A stretch of 64,000 nt of DNA from Platerodrilus igneus (lineage: Eukaryota; Arthropoda; Insecta; Coleoptera; Lycidae): assembly GCA_036346225.1 (NCBI GenBank), contig JARFIW010000999.1:62001-126000 (forward strand). Reading direction: 5' to 3'. Shown in pieces: positions 1 to 11,789 of this stretch; within the stretch, counting starts at the first letter, position 1, and the number at the start of each line of letters is the position of its first letter. Made by a program: the position numbers and the translations under genes. Below the pieces are notes generated by a model that worked only from the letters and a program-made list of their open reading frames with translations, made no database searches and was not told where the DNA came from.

Positions 1-863
1 TGGTATGATTTAATTAAATTTATGAAACTCGTTTAGAAGGTAAATGAGTAAGCAACTGTGATCCACACGTGGCCGACGTCGCTATGTAACCAGTGTGTTC
101 TACTGATGCACAGGTCGTTTGAAGGTTACAGGTCATTGCCGCTGTCGGTAAGAAAGTATTAGTTTCTAAAATAATGCTGACGTTACAAAGTCCATTACGT
201 AAATTTTGCATGTAATGATTTTCTTTTGAAACTTGTTTTACATCACGTTGCTGTATGCAATTTATTACAACTTGTATAAATGTTTTGGTCAATTAATTTT
301 CAAAAGATCCTTTTGTAAAGTATAAAGTACAATGAGTACTTTAACCTATTTCTAATTAATAGTGTGTTCAACTTAAGATATCGTATCTCACCGATTGTAC
401 AGGTGTAGATATACTTCGTCAGTTATCTTGTTTATGACGAATTGAAATACTAATATGTTAAGTTAAAACACCTGAATGCTATATGATGAAAATTGGAACT
501 TAAAGTAATCTGTCAATTTTTGATTATTGCCAAAAGTTAAATAAGGAATATTTAAACATTGTGAGGTCGCGTAGCGCTACAATGACTACCTTATAAAAAT
601 ATATAATGTTCATAATTAAATATGATTTAAAAATCACTTTCATTAGAATAGAATTTTATTAAGTATTCTTATTTATTATGATGTTATTTACTTTTCTTAA
701 AAGAGAATACAAAATTATTTGTATAGGACTTCAGTTCATTTTTCAGTAATATTAAATTTTTCAAATTTTGTTCGGTGTTTACAAAGTAAACTTATCTGAA
801 AGAGTCTCACGATAGTAGAGACAATTGAACGTAATTTAAAGATTACATATTCATACTGATCCG

Positions 864-865
<2 letters not shown>
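1..865. other. Unassigned AT-rich sequence
   Basis: No domain, RNA gene or repeat end was recognised here. A 90-codon minus-strand open frame (20-292) shows no familiar motif and is about what chance allows. The stretch ends in a (TA)n array. Confidence 0.5.

Positions 866-908
<43 letters not shown>
866..908. repeat. (TA)n microsatellite
   Basis: About 21 TA dinucleotides. It is the first of roughly fifteen such arrays in the window, most of which sit exactly at the ends of longer repeats. Confidence 0.95.
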
Positions 909-912
<4 letters not shown>

Positions 913-1337
913 GTCTATGTTAGTAGAAATTATGTTTCAGTCACCCCACTCATCGTTAGATCCTTGAAGAAGACGATCAGATGTAAGTATGATATGTGTG
1001 ACAATCAAACTTTGTATTTAAAGTGGTTTATGATAATATAGGTTTCCTAATTTTCGTTTAAGCAAATTCATTTAGTGAGTTGCTTTATAAAAAATTAGGT
1101 GGCATCCTTTATTCTGTTTCTTTCAACTCAAATATACCCACTGACCCAATCTCATGCGACCGTGGGCCAAAAAACCCAGTTAGCTAAATATCTTATAGTG
1201 TTCTTTTACTAAAAGCCAATTTCCATCCAAACTTTACCCTGGGCTTGATACAGTTACATAAGAATTCTCGATAGGTAATGCTAATCTACCACAATTCTAT
1301 TGTGGAATAGATTGATAGAAGAAATATAGATAATACA
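909..1337. other. Unassigned sequence between TA array and LINE relic
   Basis: No coding or RNA feature was recognised. The right edge is where homology to the LINE and to the second copy of the duplicated segment begins. Confidence 0.4.
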
Positions 1338-2830
1338 TTGTTTTTAGCTTTTCTGCATTTGCGAATGATTTCCCATTTTATGGCTTTGTATTTCTGCTTT
1401 TCCGTTACGTCTGATCTATTTTTGTGTGTTCGTTTTTCTTCTATTAAATTCAAAATATCCTTTGTTATCTATGGTTTCTTATTTTCTCTTTGTGTATACC
1501 CCATAATATCTTTGGCTGCCATGTCTAGGCTGGATTTGATGTTATTCCATTCCGTTTCTACTTCCTTAGTATTAGAAATGTTCCCGATATCTTTCAGCAA
1601 TTCATTTGACTTTTTTTCAAATCTTTCATGGATAGCTTTATCTGTTAGCTTCTCAAAGTCAAATTGCCTTAGTCCGTTCCTTTTTTTCAAATTTTTAAAT
1701 TTAAGTGCGGCTTTCATAATTACGATGTTGTGGTCTGTGTCTATATCTGCTTCCGGGTAGCTTTTGCAGTTTTTTACTTAATTTCTAAACCGTTGTCTAA
1801 CAATAACGAAATCTATTTGATGTATTTGTGATGGTTAAGTTGTTCTTGTCGCAAAATTCTACCAGCCTATTTCCCCTCGTGCCTAAATCAAATAAACCTA
1901 CTATCGCTCCTTTCCTACCCTTACCTACCCCTACATTAAAATCCCCTGTAATTATTAAATTTCCATGTCCTTTTACGTATATTAGTATGTCTTTGATATC
2001 TTTGTAGATCGCCTCTACCTCTTTCTCACTGTAGCTAGAGGTGGGCATATATACTTGTATTATTACTGTATTTACTGGTTTAGATTCAAATCTAACCATG
2101 AGTACTCTTTCGTTCTTTTGTAAGTAATTTTCTACACGTCGTCCTATCTTTTTTCGCATAACTATCCCCACACCTGAATTTCCTTCCTCTGATCCTGTAT
2201 GAATTACCCTAAAGTCGCTACTCCAAAAATCCCCCTCCTCTGGTCAGCGGACTTCGCTGATTCGTACTATATCTAGTGCTAACCTATCCATTTCGAGTTT
2301 CAGGTTCTTAAGCTTATTTACTTGTTTCATACTTCTGACATTCCACGCTCCGACTTGCAGAATGTTCCCGGATCTTTTTGTGTACTTTCGGATCACATCC
2401 CCCGAAGTAGTCCCCTCCCGGAGCTCCGAATGGGGGACTGTTTTACCTCCGGAATTTTTTACCTCAGAGGATGCCACCATCATTAGTAATAATTTGAGTA
2501 CGCTGTGTATTTGAGAGGTAATGTGGTGGTTTCCCGTTGCCTTCCACATCGCAGTAGTGTGTCTTAGAATGTCATACCGACCACTATGGTCTCTGCCACT
2601 CTAAGTACCGAAAAAGCTGCTGCTCTCTTTCGGGGATCTGTCTTAGTCTGGTTCCTCACTAAAGACCCCACTAATTTGGTTAAATCTATAGTTCGGTTCT
2701 TTAGCTCATTGAAACGCGCAAGCCATTCTACCTGTTCTAGTATTTTAGTAGGTCGTCAAGGTGCAGGTCCGCTCAGGATGGAATTTAACCATCACAAACA
2801 CATTATTTCAACATTATGCTAGAAGATGAT
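1338..2830 (-). pseudogene. RTE-like LINE relic, 5' portion (endonuclease)
   Basis: This is the 5' half of a non-LTR retrotransposon read on the minus strand. Residues encoded at 2549-2244 lead into the start of an AP-type (EEP) endonuclease with GAWNVRSM. The piece at 2171-1797 carries TGDFNVGVG, a catalytic-type loop of this fold, and 1717-1469 encodes the lysine-rich linker before the reverse transcriptase. Reading frames change between pieces and stops occur, so it is dead. The reverse transcriptase is absent because homology stops at 1338. About 4-5% of bases differ from the copy at 22222-23750, which also has a short stretch (about 60 bp) missing here. RTE placement rests on the endonuclease plus the tandem-ATG 3' tails of sister copies. 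It might be another EEP-bearing clade. Confidence 0.8.
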
Positions 2831-2927
2831 GCTACCACCCTGGGAGGGTGTTAGAATATTTTTAAAATTAAGACTGTTATGACTTTAGAACAAATAATAT
2901 AAAAGACTTTAAATATCTTAGGTACTC

Positions 2928-3293
2928 AGATAATAGTATATTATTCAACATACGGTAATGTAGGCAATAACTCACGCAAATGAAGTTTGCGGCACGAGCC
3001 GAAGGCGAGTGCCGTAATTCATCAAGTGAGTTATTGCCATTACCGTATGTTGAATACTATACTTTATCTACGACTATAAGCACAGTAACAAATTTTAATA
3101 AACACATGTAAGCAAGATTATTTTAAAAAATTATAGTACAAATTTGTTTGACACTAGATAAGTGTCAATGAGCATGGCTGGAAGCGTGAGTTATTATAAC
3201 TCACGCTCATAACTCACGGTGTTTAATTATGAACACTATTACTTGATCAAAAGTATATGAATAATGGTATTATAACTAAATAGGAGTAGATAA
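2928..3293. mobile_element. MITE-like insertion with 6-bp target duplication
   Basis: Relative to the duplicated segment, 360 bp are extra here. The empty site at 23865-23870 reads AGATAA once; here AGATAA flanks the insert at 2928-2933 and 3288-3293. The left third is an imperfect inverted repeat (arms about 2936-2978 and 3022-3060) around a GC-rich stem reading GGCACGAG..CGAGTGCC. Further right are two short hairpins, one with TTGACAC/GTGTCAA and one with GCGTGAGTTA/TAACTCACGC. There is no coding capacity. The family is not identified, and no matching inverted ends were seen at the two extreme termini. Confidence 0.75.
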
Positions 3294-4000
3294 ACAGTAT
3301 AATTACAATTTCTAACATTACCACCTCTTGTTTACTCAAGTTGAAGCAGAATAAATACCTCTACTCACCACCACGATGAATAATCTTGTTCACTACCTAC
3401 TGCTTTACTATATTGTTAAATTACCGGCTAACTTTATTCTGAGCTTAAGTCCCATATACCTCAGCGGATCCATCGACCCTATAAAAGTACACAAAAAATA
3501 TAAAGTAAATAAAGATTTGGATTGACCTGTGGTATCTTTTACTCTTTTCTAATAATCACTATAAACATTTAACTTATAAATTCCATAAATAAAATATCAT
3601 AGGCCGAGTGCATGTATTTGGGGAACATTAATCTAATATATATTTTACGATACCAAACTTGATTTAATTCGGTGGAACACCTTGATGTAAGTACATAATC
3701 CCCGGCGATCAACTTAGCAGATAAGCTACGAAATTCCACGAACCTCAAGACTGGTGTCGTGAACTTCTTCTGCTCCTGGTGATAGGAATGAGGATAATTG
3801 GGATCTCCCCTATGTAGCACTTTCCCAAGAAGATAACTTCATAACTAGCTTCTAAACATAACTCCCAAAATCGAACTGAAATCGAACCAACGATGACCCA
3901 ATAAATTCTTAATACCAAACTCCAACTTTAAACAATAAATTTCAACACGCCGAGTAAGGCAATTAATAACTTTAATACTCTTCGAGTAACGGAAAGTAAG

Positions 4001-4450
4001 TGTAGTTAATACATCAACCACAATTACGTTTAAAATCTTAACAAGAACAAAACGTTAAAAATTGCAAAGTACCTGAAATAGATAAAGGGTACAAGCATGC
4101 TCCTGCTCTAACACGAAATTGGTTATTTTATAAATCGTGAACAATCCCATTAAATACAATAATAAATAATTATTACTGTACTCTAAGAACTCCACTAATA
4201 TAATCCCGTAATAAACAAAACGGATGACTTAATTTTTAAATAATAAATTTGAGTAATAATTGGGAAGAGCTCCAAACCATTCATGCTGCTCTGTTAAGGT
4301 GTAAAATTAAAGAGAGCATTCACTTCTCAAAAACAGGCGATAACACGATTCAAATTGCAAACAACACCTGTCACATAGGCGTCGTCAATTTTAAGAAGAA
4401 TTCAAATGACTATAACTCTCGTTGTATACTAAATATAAATATGGAACAAA
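4001..4450. repeat. 450-bp island identical to 24579-25028
   Basis: Base-by-base comparison of the two duplicated segments shows no substitution or indel across 450 bp. The 680 bp to the left differ at about 4% of positions, and the sequence to the right diverges again. An open frame of about 76 codons (4249-4479) lies partly inside but starts with TTG, not ATG, and matches nothing I recognise. Possible causes are gene conversion, a conserved element, or collapse by the assembler. Confidence 0.85.
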
Positions 4451-5808
4451 TTTGTACCCTATTGAAAAACTATTACTAAACTCAATACTTCGCGATAGCA
4501 TCCCTCTATTTTCATAACACGAACTAATTCTAAAATAGCCGCCTTTGTGGTGTAGCTTTCGCATGATAGAGGGAACTACTTTATCTTAAGTTTAGTAGTT
4601 TAGTGGTTTGTTTCCAAGTTAGGCAAATAACGGTTGCTAGGATACGGCACGATGCTGGTATATTTTCTTCATTTCTGTAACTATTGGTCGTACATGACCT
4701 TCAGCGAATTCGAAGTTGTTGAACAGCGTTAGGTACATAGTGCATTCTAATAATAGCCAAGGTCGTTTGTCAAAACAAATTTGTATTGTATTGTATTATT
4801 TCATTTATGTGCATATGGTTTTTGCTAATTTTTATTTTTGTATGTGTAGTTTATTGTTCACAGAGTGACATTTCGTTATTATTATAAACAAACATTTAAT
4901 GTTTTATTTAATGTGGGTGTATTTGCGCTTGAGGGTAAGTATATTCTAAAATTCTTATACTTTGTGGATAGACAGATAAGTAATGGACAAAATTAATTAT
5001 ATATTTTATTCGATTTTGAAAATGCGTAGTCAAATATTGACATTAATTTTTGTAGATTTGATTTAGTCGAGCAACTACTGTTTCTTGAATAAATAAATTA
5101 TTTGTTTTGCATACATTATTTTATCAAAAATATTCATTATTTAATTTATGACACCGAATCGTGAAAATGACAAAAACTGGGTACACTAACTTTTTTTGTC
5201 CTATATAAATCAGTTTAAAAACGACATAAACTCTATTTATATTTTAAGCAGTCCCCCTAAAAATGTCCTATCATGTTGTGATTATTTAGGGTACCAAAAC
5301 TTTAAAAATCCTTTTAAAATTTATTGAGATCTAGCCTAATAGATTTTGCAAAATCTTACTTTTAAGAAAAAACAATGTTTTGAAATTTCTGGCGAAAATA
5401 TAACTATTACTAATAACATGAAAAGTCGTTAGATTTCAAATTTTTCTCACAATTATACACCAATTTAGGAGAATTACAGTCGCTTACTTTTCTTTTCAAA
5501 ACTTAAATAAGAAAACACCTATTTCAAAAAAATTTGAAATAATGTCCTAGGACTAAAAATGATCAACTGATTCTAAAAATGTATAAAACTATAGGGTGTG
5601 TAGTTTATACAGTACTTTTCACTTCTAGTCAGATCGTAAATAATTTGAAATACACAATTATTTCAAAAAATTTGTACTCCCGCTTTGTCTTGTACAAGCC
5701 TTTCAAATTTCAAATATTTATCTGAAATACAAAAAAAGTTACAGTATACTTGCTTCCTGTTGTCGCCTGGTGTAAAGTTTCTTTTATTTACGTATTTAAA
5801 TTTTTTAG

Positions 5809-5918
5809 ATGGGTAAATATAAGAAGGTGTATAACCAAAATCCAGGTGGTACCAGAAAACGATCGTCCAAGTCTAAAGCAGCCCGCTTAAGATGGCTGAA
5901 AATGCAACAATTACCGCT
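5809..5918 (+). CDS. Candidate 5' exon, small basic protein (copy 1)
   Basis: An ATG directly follows a good acceptor-like site (pyrimidine tract then TTTTTTAG), and the frame runs 36 codons plus two bases to a donor-like CT/GTAAGT; without splicing it stops after 37 codons. The product is strongly basic, beginning MGKYKKVYNQNPGG and containing RKRSSKSKAAR, a nuclear-localisation-like cluster. The same exon recurs at 26339-26448 with one noted coding difference (TCG to TTG). Its phase fits the Mutator-like transposase exon that starts at 34946, so it may be the N-terminus of such a gene. In this copy no downstream coding partner was found. It could also be a chance open frame. Confidence 0.35.
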
Positions 5919-6256
5919 GTAAGTTATAATACATTTAGTAGTGTAGCTAGGATATCTTTATTTGGCTGTTTATTTTGGAATATAAAATCCAAAAACAATG
6001 AAAGTATATCTATTTAAATGTCGCATATCCACCCACAAGAATTATACATTCTTCAGATGCCTTGAGAATAGAAAACCACAAATTACCCGACTCTCCACTT
6101 ATGACTATTTGGAATTTATAAATATGATAATGCAAACTAAAAATATGTGTTTTTGCATTCTTCATAGAACTAAGTTAGTGTGATTACCCTGAAATTATGA
6201 CGTAGAAAAAATTACTTAGTATTTTCTCAATGAATAGTTTTAAATGTACGTCAGAA

Positions 6257-6759
6257 TAGCACATCTGTACTGTATTAGAAACACTCATCAAATTAGTAGG
6301 CTACATACATAACAATAACATTTACGTTTTTACCTCGTTGAATTTTGATAGCTGTGTTTTACAAAATATTATTAAATTTTTCTCAAATTCTATAGGGTTT
6401 CATAAGCTTTAGATTGTTTTTGACAACAATGCGAAGAATTTTTGTGCTATTTTGAACGAAGTAAGCTCTCGGATGTGTCATATGATTTTTATATAATTAT
6501 TTACTGACACTAAAAATGAGTAATTTTGCCTCACCTGCAAACAATGGTTCAAGCCTTCTAACTACACTGGTTATGCCCCTGTCACATTATAATTTCACAA
6601 ATACACATATTAATTAGATGTCATGGGACCACTGAATTTTACTTAACAGAGAAGCGTTCGTCTCGTAAATCTTCTCTACATTTAGGAAGATGATATAAAA
6701 CACTACTGCTGGATTACAATTCTGAGACGATTCGTTGAACGACAGATTCAAAGTAACAT
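6257..6759. other. Unassigned sequence
   Basis: This lies between the end of the duplicated segment and the polymerase relic. No recognisable feature; it is unique to copy 1 and not found downstream of copy 2. Confidence 0.4.
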
Positions 6760-7640
6760 GTGCATAAATGGCTTTGCGATGAATGTTTGGTGTATTTTCA
6801 AACTAAGGGGGAGTTTAGCAAACACGCGGAGCGTAATTGCAACCATATAGTCATCGAGATTCCCTACGCTTTCAACAACGTTCTGGAATTTAATAACATC
6901 CATAATCAGATGCGCAGACAATCCATTTTAAAGCCATTCAACTCATCTTTACCATACCACCAGTGTGCAGATGCATGAACCGAACAGTTTCGCGTACTAC
7001 ATCAAATGCTCATTCAACGATCAGCTAAACAAACTTGGTTTGTACACAGGTCCAGATACTGCACAAGCCTTCATCAGACGTTTGAAGGAAGAAACCCGAA
7101 GATTAGGTAAGATATTTAAGACGAATGTGCCCATGGAGCCACTAGAACCTCTAGATAAACTTTTATTTTATATGGTCGATAATTGTGGTATTTGCAATAA
7201 ATCCCTGTATAATGATTGAGAGACCATAACCACATAACTAGAAATATTTCCGATTTGCTGCACACCGTAAATGTAACATTCAGTAGATGATGTCCAGCTT
7301 AATCCCTGTCGTGTTTCACAATTTAAGCGGCTATGACCCTCACTTTATCGTCAAGGAGTTGGGTTGTGACAGAAAGCAGGTCACCGTGATCCCTAACAAC
7401 GAGGAGAGGTCCATTTATTTTATTAATAACGAGAGACTGTACGGTGACAAGCCCTAGGAGGATGTAGAAGGTGAGGAGGATGACACAGATGATGCCATAG
7501 ATTAGTTACGATTTCTGGTATCCAGTTTTGATACATTTACTAAGAATTTACAGCCGGACCAATTCGTCGAGCTACAATCATGCTTCCCTAAGGATGATGA
7601 GTGTATGATATAATGGAAAAGAGACTTAATTTATACATAT
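6760..7640 (+). pseudogene. Polinton/Maverick-type family B DNA polymerase relic
   Basis: Pieces in different frames follow the N-terminal order of the protein-primed polymerase B-like proteins common in arthropod genomes. First comes a zinc-finger-like stretch (LCDECLVYFQTKGEFSKHAE). Next is a segment with SFAYYIKCSFND and a C-x2-C (CGIC) motif encoded at 6965-7219. Then, near 7295-7450, comes the exonuclease-domain signature VFHNLSGYDPHFIVKEL. Stops (TGA at 7217-7219, TAG at 7456-7458) and frame changes break it, and the polymerase palm domain is missing. In an intact element this enzyme copies the element's own DNA. Polinton origin is an inference from family resemblance; a related virus-derived or linear-plasmid source is possible. 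Confidence 0.65.
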
Positions 7641-9655
7641 TCATTCAAACTATTAAGACACGCTTTAGATACAGTCGAGTGACAAACACGATCATCAAGC
7701 AAATGAACCACTTCATCAGTAGTTAAAATAATGGTAAATTGAAATTGAGTTTGTAGAACAAACCGCAAACGCAAAAAAATTCGCTCGTTCAAGTGCCTTT
7801 GCAATGCGACATTTCTGTGGTGAATACTTTCGAGCAACAGAAATTGAATTATGAATTACTGACACCCAAGTTTTTCCTGCTCTGAAAAGGTTGTTTGAAC
7901 ATTGTATTCGAACACAAATCTGCAAGTGATAGAATTCTAACTTTCTACCTGCTTTATATCTGTTGACGTATATTCCACTATTTACACTTAGTTTATAAGT
8001 AGCAAATTATTACGCTGGCGCAGGCTTCGTAAAAGCGTAATGTAGTAGAAAGAAGCACCACATTTGTATTTGTAGAAATTTACATATACTAATCAAACAT
8101 GTTGAATAATTAAACTGAATCAAAATTAAGGTGTTTCTTTTCCTTCAGATATACGTAATTTGGCCAATTAGGTTTAGCTTAGTTTATTTGTGTTAGTTGT
8201 GATTAGATACTATAATTTTTATGCTTGCTGATAGGCGTTAAGTGTTTAGCCTAAATTAGTAAGAGGACGAAGTGTACACAGGGTTCTATCAAATTGTTGA
8301 AATAAGAATTAATCCTTCAATAGTCTTGTAAACCCTACATCATCTAACGAGATGAGACAAATTGGAGTAGGTTAGCATTCAGCATTTTTATTGATTGGAA
8401 GTTCGGAGACCCTTCCAGGTAGGTGAACATGTTAAAGTTTGTATACTCCTAAAAGCTTACAGTTGTTTTAGAACGTGTCCCTTACTACGGAAAGGTAGCT
8501 GATGCCTTTTTTTCTATTACACGTACGTGGTAAAGTAAGTCTTAACGGTTATTAGCATCAATTTCACTAGCCCAGTACTTTTTCAACATTTTCGACATTT
8601 CCCTTGATAAAACTTTTACTTACTCCCTTTTCTTGCAGTTTTCCAAATTCCACTTTTATAGCTTTTTGTCAATGTTCTAAGAAATAGTTGGTGCTTTATC
8701 ATAACTAAGTAATCTGTATCAGTATATGCTCCTAAATACACTTAACGATCCTTTATTGATTCCTACACATCCGCTTTGCCATAATTTAGTCAATCTGGAG
8801 TTGATCTGTATCGCATAATTTCTTTCATACATAATCTTCTGTTGTAATTTTATAAAAGAGTATTTGAAATTGCTATTTTATATTTTGTGCAGAATTCTAC
8901 TACCCGTTTTCCTTCACCACTTCCTTCACGAATCCATTTGAGTCTTCTCTTGCAAGCAACAGCATGCCAATTTTTCGAATATTACCTTAAGTTTAGTACG
9001 TTTTTTTCAAACAGGTGTAACATTTATAATCATATTTCATTTTAATAGATTCTGCACTGGTCAATATCGCCAATAGGGTTAGAGTTATTTCCTTTAAGAA
9101 ATATAATTTATAGGTTACATGCATTCTTGCTCTGAGGAAGGATCATTTTTGTAATGTTACAATAATCATACTCAAACCTTGTCAAATACATTATGGCGGT
9201 TTTAGATTAAAAATCTCATCTTTACATTGTATTCTAAATTAGTGCAGTTTTATGATTTATTTGTTTTGATTAATAATGGATAACGTTGGAGTCTATGACA
9301 TCATCGCCTTGGAACGAAGAAAGTTTACACTGTAAATTATACTAGTTCAGAATATAAAAAATTTCTTTTCTTCGGTTCAGATTAATATTTCTGTAAGATA
9401 ATTTTACATATGTTATGTAGAGAAAAGTAACAAAAGTAATTTTAATTTGCAATCTTAATTTATTTTTCTGAATTGTACCGAAGATACAGTTAATCTTAGA
9501 ATAATGGGGTATCAAACTAATTCATGTGATTAGTCAATATAGTTTGAAATTATATCCTACCAGGTTGGTGAATTTTACTTATAGGAAAAATCTATTTCCC
9601 TTAGTAAACAAGTTCATGTTATAAAAGGCACGTTGATAAAGAACATTTAATTTTT
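7641..9655. other. Unassigned AT-rich sequence
   Basis: About 2 kb without recognisable coding, RNA or repeat ends. Two overlapping short minus-strand frames near 7631-7925 have no familiar motif. Confidence 0.4.
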
Positions 9656-10154
9656 TACCAAACTTATTGTTCTATATTTTGTTTACCTAAGCCGGACTTT
9701 ACAAAAATATGGTAATTTCTACATTTATAATGTCACGTACGCGTTTTGCCTCAATATCTATACTTTATTGCGCTATGAAATATGCTCGTTTTGCTAAAGT
9801 TTGTTTTATGCGTTTTATTGCCCTTACGCAATACGTTGAGTTTTACAGAGATTTGTGTCACGTTTAAATATGCGTAATCTGTATTTATTAGGAGTTTATG
9901 AATGTGTTTAATGTTTCTAAAATGAATTGGGTTGCGTCCAGAATAATTCATTTTACTAAATGTGGTTCAGTTATTACAGAATGACCTTCCTTTTATTTTA
10001 TACCAGGTGATTTGTATTTGCTTTGGCGTTTAATGAACGAATTATGTACCTTTTATGATTTAAATGTTTGGTTTTCTTGATTGTTATGATATTCACATGA
10101 ATTATACCTCCCCTGTGACCTTATATACCCTTAAATAACCCTATTATCATAGCA
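9656..10154 (-). repeat. LTR-like terminal repeat (3' side of minus element)
   Basis: Direct repeat of 13278-13778, diverged by roughly 10%. The outer (left) edge is uncertain because homology fades near 9656 without a clear CA end or target duplication, so this copy may be truncated. Confidence 0.6.
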
Positions 10155-10684
10155 TTTTCCCCACAAATTAAAATATAAAGTTTTGGACCAATGTCATTTT
10201 GGCGCCCACGCGGTCACAAAATCAACATTGCTCCCAAAATTTTTGTATTTTTATTTTTATATTTACACTTATCCTCTTGATCATTTGTACACTCGCTGAC
10301 TAAGTTTTATCCCATTATTCCCTCTTTTAATTCTACTAGCTATTTACATTTATCTTATAATGCCTAACTAATTTTACAACTACTCCCTTATTTGGGTTCC
10401 CTATATCAATCCTATAATGCCTTATTTAAAATAATTATACAATAACTAATTAATTCTATATACAATTTTTCCTCCTATTTGAATTTCCTATTCATCTATA
10501 TATATCCTACAATGCCTAACTAAATTTTTACAATCATTCCCTCATCTTAATTTCCTATCTACGTATATTTATCCTACAATTATACAATAACTAATTAATT
10601 CTTTATACAATTATTCTCCCTATTTGAATTTCCTTAACTATGCCTACCTAACTTTTCACAATTATTCCCCCCTTCTCAATCCCC

Positions 10685-11789
10685 TCATACCTTTGCAGAT
10701 ATTCCAAAAAATATGTCGGCGATATTTTGAAGTGCTATGTATTGTCTCACTTTCACCTCAAAATTCCCTGCTAAATATTTTATGACTTGTTTCTTCTCTA
10801 ATGGAGGATCTAGTTGTTTCGCGATGCTAAACTTCTTTATCGCATATAGCTCCCGGGTTATTCCTAAATCTTGGTTATATTCACCCAGAATTAAGTTATT
10901 CCTTACTTTAAATTGTTGGTTGTCCCCCAAAAATGCTTTAAAAATTTTTGTTCAAATTCTAAAAATGTTTCCAATTCGCTTTCTATTAGACCAAACCATA
11001 TTTCTGCGCCACCTTTTAGCATTGATCTTACTAAATTCAAGTTATATTGTTCATCTGGTGATCCCTGTATCAGCGATTTAACGTTATTCAAAAACATCTT
11101 TGGATTTAACTTATTGTCACCATAAAATTTCGAGTATTGATATAATGGTATGCTTGGTTGGTTTATTCTTATGGGTTCCCGAGAAATTTGTACCGTGTTT
11201 CTATTAAAACTTTCTAAGTCCGTTTTTAAACTTCCTAATTCCCTATTTACAGTCCTAAATCCTATTTCACAATTTCCCTCAACCTTTTGTACTTTTATGC
11301 CTAAATCCCAAATTTGCTCGTTGGTTTCTCTTTCGCATTATTCTTGGCTCGATTTAACTTTTAAAACTTTATCCCTCACGTCATCAATATCTTCCATAAT
11401 TTGTACCAATTTTATTCTGCACCTGTAGTTTCATTTCCGCAATTGTTTGATTCGTTTCTTTTAAAACATCGCTTAAAATCTTTATATCAGAACTAAAATT
11501 TTTCCCCAACTTAGCCAAATTTTTACCCAAACTCTGTCCTTAATTCTTGCACATTTGCGTTAATTTTTATTGTCATATTTATCATGGCCTTTCCATTTTT
11601 GTTCATTTTATCATTAAGCGCTATCAAAATCGCCATCATTCTAGACTCCTGTGTAGTTTGCTTTTTCCCGCTGTGACTCCTTTCTAATACTTCCCCTACA
11701 GTTTCAGATTGTGTATCTTTTACGAACACACTTTCCTGAGATTCTATCTCTACCCCTTCATTCGTCAACTTGTCCCTAACTTCCTGCAT
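10685..11789 (-). pseudogene. Decayed gypsy gag
   Basis: Three minus-strand pieces (11789-11523, 11097-10903, 10930-10685) follow the order of the intact gag at 55809-57542. First is a helical N-terminal stretch. Then comes a capsid-like stretch with FLNNVKSLIQ and GGAEIWFGLIE, parallel to FLNKMDEAVK and GTAEKWHCLIK in the intact protein. Last is FSIAKQLDPPLEKKQVI, parallel to FNLAQHLTPKMSEQDII. Gag would form the particle that packages the element's RNA. Frame changes and stops separate the pieces, so no functional protein is encoded. No nucleic-acid-binding tail is left. Confidence 0.75.

Larger units (their letters stand above)
1338..6256. repeat. Duplicated segment, copy 1 (direct)
   Basis: Nearly the whole interval aligns in the same orientation to 22222-26778, 20.9 kb away, at roughly 96% identity. 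Indels account for the length difference. The largest is a 360-bp insertion at 2934-3293 here. About 58 bp near 4811-4868 is absent from copy 2. The left end lies inside a LINE, and the right end coincides with the 5' truncation point of the Penelope-like element in copy 2. The unit contains LINE 5' sequence, a perfectly conserved 450-bp island and a small basic candidate exon. Confidence 0.9.

Noticed and set aside
4249..4479. 76-codon open frame identical or nearly so in both duplicated segments
   Set aside because: It starts with TTG, has no splice-acceptor-like start and no domain, and its conservation is part of a 450-bp identical island that extends well beyond it. The island is reported instead.
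5998..6183. 61-codon open frame, also in copy 2 at 26528-26710
   Set aside because: No recognisable domain. The ends of the two frames differ by frame change, and similarity is explained by the segment duplication.
10200..10222. TGGCGCCCACGCGGTCAC on the plus strand, like a tRNA-Lys primer site after a plus-strand LTR
   Set aside because: The gag here reads on the minus strand and the purine tract fits a minus-strand 3' LTR at 10154, so a plus-strand primer site has no place. The match breaks after ten bases.
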